Origin: Notospermus geniculatus | Lineage: Eukaryota > Nemertea > Pilidiophora > Heteronemertea > Lineidae | Assembly: GCA_002633025.1 (NCBI GenBank) | Contig: NMRB01000076.1 | Location: 578,065-642,064 of the forward strand | Length of the DNA stretch: 64,000 nt | Reading direction: 5' to 3' | Shown: piece by piece, positions 25,101 through 37,100 of the stretch | Position numbering within the stretch: the first letter of the stretch is position 1 | How the letters are laid out: each line of letters begins with the position of its first letter | Program-made: the position numbers and the translations under genes | The notes under the pieces: generated by a model | What the model was told of the DNA's origin: nothing | Databases searched by the model: none | What the model saw: only the letters and a program-made list of their open reading frames with translations

Positions 25101-28100
25101 TCAGTATTCCTGCTACCAGCAAAGCTGACGCATCTTGGGATATCTTACAACTACCACCATAATCCCAAGGAGCTGACAGCATGTAATTTCATCGACAACT
25201 CATTCGGAAAACAGATACCATGGAAACTCCATAGACGTGTCTCAAACAGATGCTATATGTACTATACTTTTATTGACAGAAGACGCGACTCGTAGGCCTA
25301 GTATGACGAAGGAATAATACATTAGCTGAAAAATAATCCCCTCGTGGCGAGAGCTGTACGTTCTGCGTGCGTCATCCACGGGGGGCAGTGGGGGAGGCCA
25401 AGTTACATGACGAAGGAGCAGTCAATAATCCCCTTGTGGCAAGTGTTTGATGTTTTGTGTGCATCATCTGCTTACTGAAGGGGGGGGGGCAGTGACCAAG
25501 GCAATCATTCCAGGGGCTGATTCTCTGAATTTCAAACAAGGAACCAGAGAAATTTCTCCAGTATCTTCGAATACACATGTACTTCAAATGGTTTCAGTTA
25601 TGACATGAGTATTAATATGTCAGACGGCAACACACTTATGGGGCTGTATTCTAGAAGCTTCCTTAACTCTTAGGTTTACCTTTAGCTATTGTTTGCAGGG
25701 CAGAATACAAAAGCTTGAAGTACTTAGAGTTAAGGAGGCTTCTAGAATACAGGCCATGGAATTTGCAGCAAAGAAAAATGAAGTTACCTTTCTTGGGAGA
25801 CTTTGTCACCTGGGGTTTTACTCCAGCTTTTGGACTTGCTTTACTATCGCTGACCTGAAAGAGAAGGTCAAATATACGCATCAAAATACAGTTTAACAAT
25901 GGAGCAAAATCACAAACTGTCAAAAAGGTAAAATGGGATTTAAAAGAACTGACACCTGGTAAAGACAAACTGGCTATTTTGGACTCTCTGCGACACTGAC
26001 AAGCAAAATGATATAAAAAGGTTAATAAATCCGCAAATCAAATCATGATCACAGCTGGGTACTGCCAGGCAGTTCAATTCTTGGTCAGCAGCAGGTTGTT
26101 TCCCCGAACAGGAAAATCTCCCGATAACTACAGATGAAATCAATTTAACTCTTCAATGTGAAGGGTGCATGTAGACCAATCGATTGTTGGATTTTTCTCA
26201 ACATGGGTGACTGGCGAGACAAATTATTTGAACAAATATTGCATATCCCTTTCAATGCGGTTCCGAGTTGGCAGATATGGTACGTACATGTACATGCGAC
26301 ACCAACTGTAGGACACTGCTTATTATAGCAAATGAATGAGACGTTCCCTTTCAAATTGACGGAAAAAAGGATTTTTTTCTGAATCTAAAATGAACTACTT
26401 TGAATTTTTTTCCTTATGTCTCGCAACATCTGGGTGTTGGAAATAGCGAAATAGATGATGCAAGTACAGAGCGAGTTCAGCTTTTCGAAGGAGATTCCTT
26501 TTCAGTCTTTTGCAAGATTTTGATTATAAACTGGGCGCAAAGCATTGTTGGCACTCATGGGTTAAACCTGTTACAAAGGCTATATCTGATTATTGCGTTG
26601 GCTGAGTACAAGTTCTGGCACTCTCTTGCCAAAAAAACTGTCACTTGGGATTATATGACTGCAATGTAATCGGAGATGGTTGTTTTTTTACACCAAATGT
26701 AACAATGTTACGCACCAGTCGCGAATTCCAGCCCTTATTTCGACCAACACCCTAAGTGAGAGACATCTCAACATATAGCGAAGGACGTCACCACTCATGT
26801 TAAAAGACATTTCCGAAATTTGTGAGGTTGCCATGGCAACAGAAAGTTCCGGTGCTCTGGATTTGTGTCTGCTTCATAACTGCCCAGGGAATGGTGTGGT
26901 GAGAGGGATCTTCAATATTCTCACATTAAAAACCGCATTTTCTCGACTGATCTGCAGAATAATACTGAAGACTTCCTGAGGAATGCAGTTGTCTGGTTTC
27001 CTTAATCACGCATGACAGAACCAACTAAAGGAGGTTTTGACGGCAGATGAAAGAAATGAGCATTGTGGTAGATTGTCTGTGATGAGAATGTATGTACTGA
27101 TCAGTGTGTAAAGCGGTCCATCCACGTACAATATTATTGCACGATATGGGCCCAAAATGGGTGTCATGTGCTTCTGGCATAATGGACGGAAGAAAGATTG
27201 GCAATAATATTGCCCATTTTGATCCTCATATTATTGCACTTGGATTGGCCGCTTTAAGCCAGTTGCAAGGGCTTGGAATTCCAGGGTTAGAAATATCGTG
27301 GAGAAAGCAGGACAGGCATTTTTTTATTTCTTGTACATTTAAAACTAAAATGGGTACAGTTTGCCTGGGCGAAGATCAACAACATTGTATCTAAACCTCT
27401 TTGAGAAGGGTAAACATGAATTAGCCATTTAGTGAATCGACTGCTTGATTGCCAGAGGCATAAAAAATAACGAAACGAGAGGTGAGTGCCAAATACGACA
27501 TTACCGGGTATTAGTTCTCTAGACAATAGTGGACGAATTCAATGTACTGCAGGGGGAAACCAGAGTGCCTGGAGAAAATCTGCGCTGTCAGAGTGATTCA
27601 ACCTCTCTATTACGCAAGTACCGAGTTCGACTGGGAATCGAACCTGGAATCTCGGAGGTGACAGGCGCCATCTTTCTATTGCTCCACTCCACTCTCACAG
27701 CCCAAACTCCAGTGTTTCCGCCAGAGGGTACTAGGGTACCCTCAAAGGAACAGAAAAGGGTCATTTTCTTTAATTTCATGGGGTTTTTGTTGATTTTGAA
27801 GAAATTAGTACCCTCAAAAAAATTTCTGGCAGAGACCCTGAAGTCAGACAGGCATTACTGCTGAAACATCATAAATTAGACATTGGAGACAGGTCTTTGA
27901 GAGTTGTTCGCACTTTTTACTCAACGTTGGCATGAAAAAACAGCAGAAAATATATTAAAATCAAACATTGACATTAAATATTTGACATACCAGTGTTCTT
28001 TGTAAATGAAATGGGGAAACCTAATTATGATGTCCTAGTTATTACTGGTGGATTGAACTGTTTGTTCGAGGCCTGTTGTAGAGAAGAAACATTTTGTTTT

Positions 28101-31100
28101 AAATGGTAATTTTCTTTAAGACATGTATTATCAAGATCAATCCCATTTTCGTGAGGTAGTTTTCTTAACTCCTGCCGTGACTGAAATGAAAATGAAATTG
28201 CTGAGATAACAAGATTCCATGGTAATAAGCTTGAAACCTACGAGGAAGACTGCCACAATTTTACCCACGGAAAGGTTGCTAAGCAACGACACTACATGCC
28301 CCACATCACAGACGGATGAACTATGAGGTTTCACAGACGAGTCAACCTTGTCACTAGGGGTATGATTTGACTTGATTGGTAATGTGCACATGACAGATCG
28401 CTCAACCTCGTCCCCATACTGACTGTTGAGATCTCATTACCATAAAACACGAGGTGAGGAGATGTTTCTACTCATTCCCAGTTGGTCCCCGGCTTACCAA
28501 GTGGCAAGGCTGCGTTCCCAGGGTAAGACTTCATTTTTTTAGGATGGTAACATTGGTGCCTTCATACAATAGGAAAACACTGGTACCGCAACAAGAAACA
28601 GAAATCGTCAAATCTGTGAACTAATGCAGTACCACCAGGACAATATTTCCTGTATGTACACCATCTCTCACATTAGTGTCTTTGAATTTTCCCTTGTGGT
28701 CACATCCTATGGTGGGAACAACTCAAGGATAATCGAACAGGTATACCAACTTTGAGGACCGCTCCGCTATCAGATAGCGGAGCGGTTACGTCCGCTCAGC
28801 AAGCGGCAGGTGCCGGGTTGGAATCCAGCCCGGGCCAATGGGATTTCTCTGCATCCAACACATGCTGATGCATTGCGCCGTCGTGACGCCGTGTAAACAT
28901 GGTCCACAATTTATGGTACATGACTATAGCAGAGCTCCAAGAGAGCCAACTAAAATTAATCAGCCAAATTCGTCAACTCTTGGTACCGCTATCTGCCATT
29001 CCAAGTCATTGATGGTAATGTTTCATATGCACCATCTTTCTTGCTTGTGTCTTCGAATCTTTGCTTTAAGAGACTGAGTCAATGTGGTCACATCCTCCAG
29101 CAGGAATTAAACTCAAGGATAATTGACCCGAAATCCCAACATTCATAACGATTGGAACCCAACGAGCCAATCGCCAGGCATCAGGAACGACATCTCCCTG
29201 GCACCGTGTTAAAGATGATATGAGGAGATTTATTAGTAAATGATCATGATGAGCAGCGAGGCGTGCAGAGTGATGTCGCCCTCCGGCACATCAAGGGAGG
29301 ATAAGAAATAAGCCGGGACGTGACAATAGCCGCAACGTCTTGATTATCACAATTAGCAAGTGGTGGGCTGCTACGTTCCTTAGATGTCTTGCTAGTTCAT
29401 TGAATGTTAGCCTACGAATCCAATACTCAAATAGGTTGGTTCAGGTGGGCAACATGAACCCCCACCTAATTGATCCCAAAACATAAATAGTAGCCTACTT
29501 GATCCTGTGGCTTGCACTTGGACTATTTTTCTCGCTCTCCCCCACACAGATTTCAAATTTTCAGGATATATTTTTATCACTGGGACCACCCTTGATGGAC
29601 ACCTCTGCCAGAAGGACAGCTCTGTATTAAGGACACCGAAGTTCATTCCAAGATTCATTCCAAAATTTCATGAAGTTCATTCCAAAGAGGTCATTTCTAC
29701 TTGGTCTAATTCTCTGTAATTAAGACACCTTTCAATTAAGGACAACACCAGTCAATCCCAAATGTGTCTTAAAGAGCTTCCAATGTAGTTTTTCGTTGCA
29801 GAGAATGTACCGTAGCCCTATCTGCAAACTTTTCGAGGTGAATTAACCATCCAACCATCCACCAGCATTAACCACTTTCAACTTCTTATCATATTGCTGT
29901 TAAAAAATGCATTTCATTTGCAAACTAAAATAGCCCACATTACTGATCCCAAACTTGGAAGGTTCGCTACAATTGCCATGGACAGCCAATGAGGAAGAGA
30001 GGAACTCTAGAAAATACAACTACGAACAAAAGCCAAGAGTAATTTCATCTGTCAAATGAAGTTAGAACATCAACCTATAAAATATTCAGAGACGAAAATG
30101 ACCACCGTAGACATAAAAAAAAATTAACTGATATTTGGCGTACTTTTAGTAGATTCATGACATTCTGAATTGATCATGTCAATTAAGATGACTTCCAGAA
30201 AATAAAGACGCCTCCTTCTGTTTTTTTCTAGTACAATGTACTACATCACATCCCGCAGGCAGATTGTTTCCTGGGCTTGTGGTCTGCAGTTGCACCTGGT
30301 AACTCTCCAATGGCATTGTCAATACAGTGTCAGATTACAATGCCAAGGAGTCCATTGTTGGAGATTGCCATTGCTTCCAAGGCATCACCTTGGCTTTGCA
30401 GCAGTCTGCAGAAGTATTTTAGTTATACCATGGTGCAAAAAAAACAAGATAAAAAGCCATACAACAAAACTACAGAATCGTAGGGGGCATTTCTGATTTG
30501 GGCTTTTCAGAGACTATGAAATGAGGCAGCTTGTTGTTCAGTCAGCTCATACAGACCTTTCCTAACCTAATCTTTGTGCAAATTTCACCATACAGGCTAA
30601 GGATGCACACTGACATCAACATGATCAAAGAATGTGCAACAATCTGGGTTCCACTGGCCATGTAGACAGATGTTCTTCAGGGCAGCCGTCACAGCCATCT
30701 CTCATTAGCATGTCAACACGATTTTCCAACTTCAGCAGGAATTGAATAATTTATGTTGATGACCACTGGTTCTATGATTACTGGATAAGTTTTATCATCA
30801 CTAATTGATCGTAACATGTGATACAGGAATATAACTTATAATACCATGGTAACATTAGTCCTGACGATTCTTCCCATCCTACAACCAGCAAAGGAAAAGC
30901 CAAGACAAAACCAGGGCAGACTGAGCAGAACAATATCAACAGCTGAAGTTGAAGACACTTTCATAAAACCCACATTTTTTATGAATTTCGAAAAGTCATA
31001 TGACTGTTGGCTTCTATTGTTCAAGACACACAGTTGGTCTGCCTCTAAGTAAAGTCAGTGGTAAAATTCAACAAAGTGGATCATGCAGACAGACTGATTG

Positions 31101-34100
31101 CATGGCAAAATCTTCTGTACTCAGTGCACCTGGACTGCAAAAAAGTCCAATACTTTTAACATCATAACAATTTGAAATTCAGAAGCGGACCTACCTGGCT
31201 GCGGGTGTAAGGATGGAATCTTCATCGGGAAAACCATCAGGAACGTTATGATTTAAAGTCAAAAATCCCCAAGAATCCAACGGTTCACTAAAACCACTTC
31301 AACCAGTACTCCAGACAAACTTTTTCATTTCATTCATGGTAAAACTTTCGCCATACAGAATATCCTTTATGCGCGCAGCAGAAAATCAATATCGCAAGGC
31401 GTGGGCATTACCAGTCAATCCTGGGGGTGGCAGGTTGTCATGTTGATGAAAATCTACTCGCAAAATGAACGTGGAATCAATCAATGAACAACAAGATGAC
31501 TCGTATTGAACTGTCGCCAGAAATACAAACCTGGTACAGTCTACGTTCATAAATAGCAATGTAGCTGATGGTTTAACGGAGTTATACATCCCCATTAAAC
31601 ATGTTAAAACTTCTTTTACTCGATCGCAGCATGGGGAGGAACAGCTTGCATTATTCTGATGGCATCACAGCCATGACAGCTGTTTGAAGCTTGCATTTGC
31701 TGATTCATGGACCCAGACAAGAGGTACTCACCAGTAACACGATATATCAACAAAGAAAAGCTGATATAAGCCACACTTGTCAGTTTTAGAAAATCACTGT
31801 GTTTGACACATGGATATTTCAAGAGGATCAAACTTTCACCAAGTTTACTGAAAATGTAATGCCACACGTTATACGCAAGAGGCTATGTGACATTCCGAAT
31901 CATCATCTTCTACATGCATATTGCATCACTGACAGGGTGTCTACAGCCTGTGGAGCACCAAATTTAAGACCTTTTTAAGACTTTTTAAGTATCGGCAAAA
32001 TTTAAGATATATTTTCTTCAATGAACCCCACCCCCTTTATAGACACCCGACTGGGTTTGTGCCAGGAAAAATCTGATAGGGGTATTATGTTGCTGGGAAA
32101 GGCAGATGTCTGACATCCCGACGGCTTCGCTTAAGTTACATCTTGGTTGCGCGCAACTCATCGCGTAAGTTACACATAACTTATGCGCAACTTACACGAA
32201 TTATGCACTATCGCGTAACATACATGTACATAACTTATGCATAACACAGCTCGTAGGTTGCGCATAAGTTATGCTCAAGTCACGCGTAACCCAAATTTAG
32301 GGATGTCAATTGTGATCTGTACTGTAGGTTAATAGACTCCGAGTCAGTTATACATCCACAAATAATGACGGTGATCTTGAGTGGAAGCTGGCAATCAAGA
32401 TGAGCAAAATTTAGAAAGATGTTGGGTGGTGTAGCTTGCCTACTCATAATCATACGATGTACATCAATGGAAGAGAACTGGGAAAGGCCCTGGACTGAAA
32501 AATCATTTACCTAGAGTGAAAGAAATTATCAGAAATCAAGTTTTGCTGATCATTCAGTACAGTTTCAAATCTAGGGATGCCACCACACCCATCCTTCACT
32601 GCACTCCACCCCCGCTATCCCCATCCCCTCAGTACATTTAGTTTTCATTATGGTTGGGTGGGACTGGACTGGGAGTCACTAAGTAAAAGCTCAGGTGCAA
32701 TATTTCTGAACTAGTGGGTCAGGGAGCATGGTTCTGTGCCTGGAGCATCTCAGTCATTGTGATGGCATTCCAGCCAGAAATCCAATCCGATGGGCCAATC
32801 TATCATTCATACATACACAATGAAGGGATGTAAAATACTTGCTTCAGTCAATTTGTAAAAGTAAATTAACATTCGTCGTTAAGAATTCGCTCATGTCTGC
32901 TCACGGCAAAATGTCACGTCACTAACACAGACTCCCACAATTCCAATCTGCCAATGGAATTATCAAGTAGATTAATTTACAGTTATTCCGTGTAACCATG
33001 GCAACAACTCATTGAAATTTCTGTCACTTGGTTGTGTGGTTTTACTGAATGCCTAAGCCAAACTAGATAAGGGAATTAACTCCCTGGAAAGCGACAACAT
33101 TCAAACTGCATGTAACTTTCTGGATTCATAACCAAGAAACCACCAACCAATTGTCAGGACTGGACGCAATGGTTCCCGGGCCCGCCGCCAGGCGGAAAAA
33201 CGGCGTAGCCAGCGAATTGCTTTGTCGAACCAGCGAGTAGAATGCCTCATAGTAGATTTTTCAAGAATGTGCATTTTTGTCTCCAATTGCGAGAACACGC
33301 CGTATTAGTTGTGCTTAGCGGTACTGTTTCCATGAAAGATATCCGTACTCGGTAATCATATATGAATGGATACAATATCACCGAAAATAACACGAAAATT
33401 CGGCATTTTATGGTGGTCGTCTGCTTTCTGCTTATAGGCCAAGCCGAAGTCGAATGTTCGCTTCACTGTCTATCACCCCGTGCAAATAAGAAATCATGCC
33501 CATTAACAGCGTAATCGGCCATTCAATCAGCACAAGCCATTGTCAACAATGTGGCTTAGTAACAGAGTTCTTTGTCTGCTTTGCCTAATTCATGCCGACA
33601 TGTACTTCTCTATATTCCACCGCTAGTTCAGCACGTCGTTCGAACGTGCTTTTGTGACAACTGTGCTTGGGTACCGATTGCTGGAATAAGTCAATAAATA
33701 TCTACGAATATGATGTTTTTTTTGGGCCTGTGAATGACTTGGATTAGCCGACAAATACTTTTTTCATGCACATGATTTCAGTGCTGCTGTGGAATTTTCC
33801 CATAGGTCCTAATCAATAATGCCACAGCTACGCGGGCTACCGCTAGGCTGCCGTAGGTAGCCTAGCGGTAGCCGTTTATTTTGGAATGGAGGGGATGCAT
33901 GGCAGATTATTAAAATCGCAAATATGTGTCGCATTCATCCCTCCATTCCGAAAAAATTCTTTCAGCTGGTAATCTTGTTTCCGCCAGTTCCGGATCCACA
34001 TACCGATCTCCACAACCTAATTCTCAACTCCCACGTTTTCCCCTTCCCCCTCGCCCGTAAAGCTCTGGATTTAGATACCGGTACCATAAAGACAGCGGGT

Positions 34101-37100
34101 GAGTGTCAGTGGGCAAGGTGTAGGCTCTGCAGGTTGTTGGTTTGATTCCCAGGGGTCCGGCAGCCAAATGTCCTTTTAAAGTGACCTAGCTTTGGTATAT
34201 CCCTTGTGCTTTGCACCCCCCAAGATTTCTCCATAAATTACATGTACATGTACCTACATGTAGGAATATTCTCTGTTCTGTTCTGATCAGATTCAGCAAA
34301 TAAAGGATGAGAGGCAACAGCCATGTTTCAGAACTTTTATCATAGCACATGGCAAGTATTTTCTCAATGTGCAGTGGAACCTCTCTATTAAGGACACCTT
34401 TGGGACTGTCAGAAGCTGTCCTGAATTGAGAGGTGTCCTGATTACAGAGGTCAAAATGAATAGAAACGAACAGTTTGGGATTAAATTTTGGTGTCCTTAA
34501 ATAGAGAGGTGTCCTGCTGGCAGATGTGTCCCCTAAGGGAGGTTGGAGTAAGCCTGGTCAATAGACCAATGTCAGGCATGTTTAACCACCTGCACGGCTC
34601 CTAACCATCCACAACGTGTGGCAAAGCTACACTAACACAAAAGTCAGACAACATGAATCAGTATGGAGGTTCAGAGATGAACAAACGCCGAAATCTTCTG
34701 GCTTCAGGGACACCACGGTCAATTAAGCTGCAAATCCCAAGATGGTCTTTCATTAGAGAAGCAGAGCCAAAAACCATTCAATTGTATTGAATCGCACAGC
34801 AATCGATTATCGACTTTGAAATGATGAAGTAGTTTTCAGCGGGTGGTGCTACCTTTTGTTCACTTATGGAACTTCTGTCTTAGCGTTCACTAACATGAGC
34901 AATACTGATGTGGAAGCCTGGGCAACCACATATCAGATTAAAGCATCTCTCGTAGAGGACAAAGTTGGTGGTACCGGTATTTATTTGAAACATTTCCACA
35001 GACCAAGTTTTCGAAAGGTGAGAAAATATCAGCTAAAACCCTAAGTTAATTTATTTTAAGTCATGTAAGTAGACGATATACAAATCACATCTGACAGACC
35101 GACAAAATCAACACCAAGTTATGTTCATCACTGGTTCGTCATGTTCATCATGCATCTCTCTTGAGATAATACTTTTTCTCAATAATAAGATCTTTTTCAA
35201 AGCGGATAAGATTCTTTAAGTGAAAATTTAGAAGAATCTTCAAATAAATCCATTACATCTTTTGCAGTTCACTGTGCTGCCATCTATGAATTAAAGAAGA
35301 AATCAATACAGTGAAGTTACGCTGACTGCTGCAATGGGGGCAGCAAGATTTTCTGTGTTCAAAGGTCATGTGCCAAACCAAAGACACTGGGTCTGGTTAG
35401 ACTGGACGGCCCAGTACAAAACTAGAACAAAAAGTATTTAGTATCTCGCATTGATAATACCCATGAAAAGCTTGAAGGTTTTATAAAACTGTGTTTCGAT
35501 AAAGGCAGTTTTTTTCCCACAAGTGGACCACAACCAATACCTTCCTTTTTTGAAACGAGGCGAGCATAGGCGTTCACAGCTTAATTGGCATCGTCACAAA
35601 GATAAAGGTACAATACAATCATGTCGTGACTTCAGCACTTTCTCTTTGACTTTGTACACATTTCAAATGACAGTTCCTCTGCAACGCAAATGCCATCTGT
35701 GAACTACAACAGGAACTAAAATGTTGAACTTGTCTTCTTGGGTTACCAGACTGGGCCGTCACGCAGTACCGTGGTCGATAAGTGCACGTGACTTTGTCGC
35801 GCCAAACCGCGAAATGACCGAATATTCGTTTTGGCAGAAAACACCTATAAATCCTGCGTCGAGGGGACGGAAACTTCTCACCGTAAACTTATACAATTTT
35901 CGTCAATAAACAAGCAAGAATTCACTCTGTCGTACTCACGTTTAAAGATTTTACAGGCAATTTTAGACCGAAATTTACCTAATGGCAGGCCTGCCATGCC
36001 TACCTGCATTATATGCCATTTTCGGCGCCACAAACGCCTGCAGAGCTTGAAATTCAGTTCCGGTATGTAGATAAGATGATAGAGATTGCATTTGGACAGG
36101 TCATTTCAAAATGACGCCTTTTTTAAACAATTGACGCTTTTTTGAAATCAGACGTGCTAAAGTCTCTTATCTTTGGATGGTCTCGGTTAGCCGCGATTGT
36201 TGTTCTAATCTCCACAAGTAAACCATTGTAAACGTTGACTTTAACTGCCACTTGATATCACGCTGCAGCGCGACCACCATTCCCACCATGCTCGGCGAGC
36301 AGTTGTGCGGTTGCGCAACATTCGATCCACTTCCTCTTTTCACCACAGATTTCACGGTAAAGCGTGAATCACGGTACCGCGTGACGGCCCAGTCTGGTTA
36401 CTGACAACTGTTACTTTTTGCAAGAGCCCACAAAATGAAACTGCATGAAACAAATGGCAAAAATCTGTCATTTTCTGTTAGCTATCATCAGACTGCAGGA
36501 TTTAGGGCTGCCAGAGGAGCACAGTGGAAACACTGGTGCCCGTCACCACTGACGTTCCAATTATGATTATTTAATCTCAAGTCGCACCCATTCTTATGTG
36601 GTAGAGACCGGTGAATCTCTTTGATAGCACAGGTTTTCTGGGCACCCCGGTTTCCTCCTGCTGCACCTCCTGATTCACCAAATATTGTCTACAGAGGTAA
36701 TAATGCCGTACATCATTTGGCATGTGATTCGTAACATTTTTTCCACTTCACAATTTCTTGTACAAAATACGACAAATTTCACATGAAAGTTATCCTACCT
36801 TGTCCCTGGTGTTGGGCACTTTCAGGCTACCGAACTTTCCATCCTTGCGACGACTCTGATTGAGGTGGTGGACATTCGGACTCTTCTCAGATTTCGACTT
36901 GTTGCCTTTTGTCGGACTCTTGGGGGAAGCAGGCTTCGTTGAGACAGGAGACGCCTTGTTGGTTGTTGAAGCTTTTTGTGATACAGCAACACCTGCCTTA
37001 CCAGATGTATTCTGTGCCTTCGTGGAATTCTTTGCACATGGTCCTTTTCCACTGCCCTGGCTCCCCTTACCCTGACTCTTTAGTTTCTCTCTCTTCAGGG

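Larger units (their letters stand above)
22201..25997. repeat. Duplicated block 1, right copy (pair 12256-15232)
   Basis: Begins at ATGCTGCCACAGAAC and ends at TCTGCGACACT in both copies. Scattered substitutions and small indels plus two extra mobile insertions make up the differences. Exon B inside is identical between copies. Confidence 0.85.
25998..31932. other. Intronic region, few recognisable features
   Basis: Besides the MITE at 27110, block 4, the hairpin at 28758 and pogo-like remnants at 29595-29770, I see only unique AT-rich DNA and short chance frames. Confidence 0.4.

Noticed and set aside
28040-28182. Minus-strand frame SRQELRKLPHENGIDLDNTC after an acceptor-like TTTCAG
   Set aside because: Looks coding-like and ends in a stop, but as a terminal exon it would conflict with exon A joining exon B, and there is no second line of evidence.
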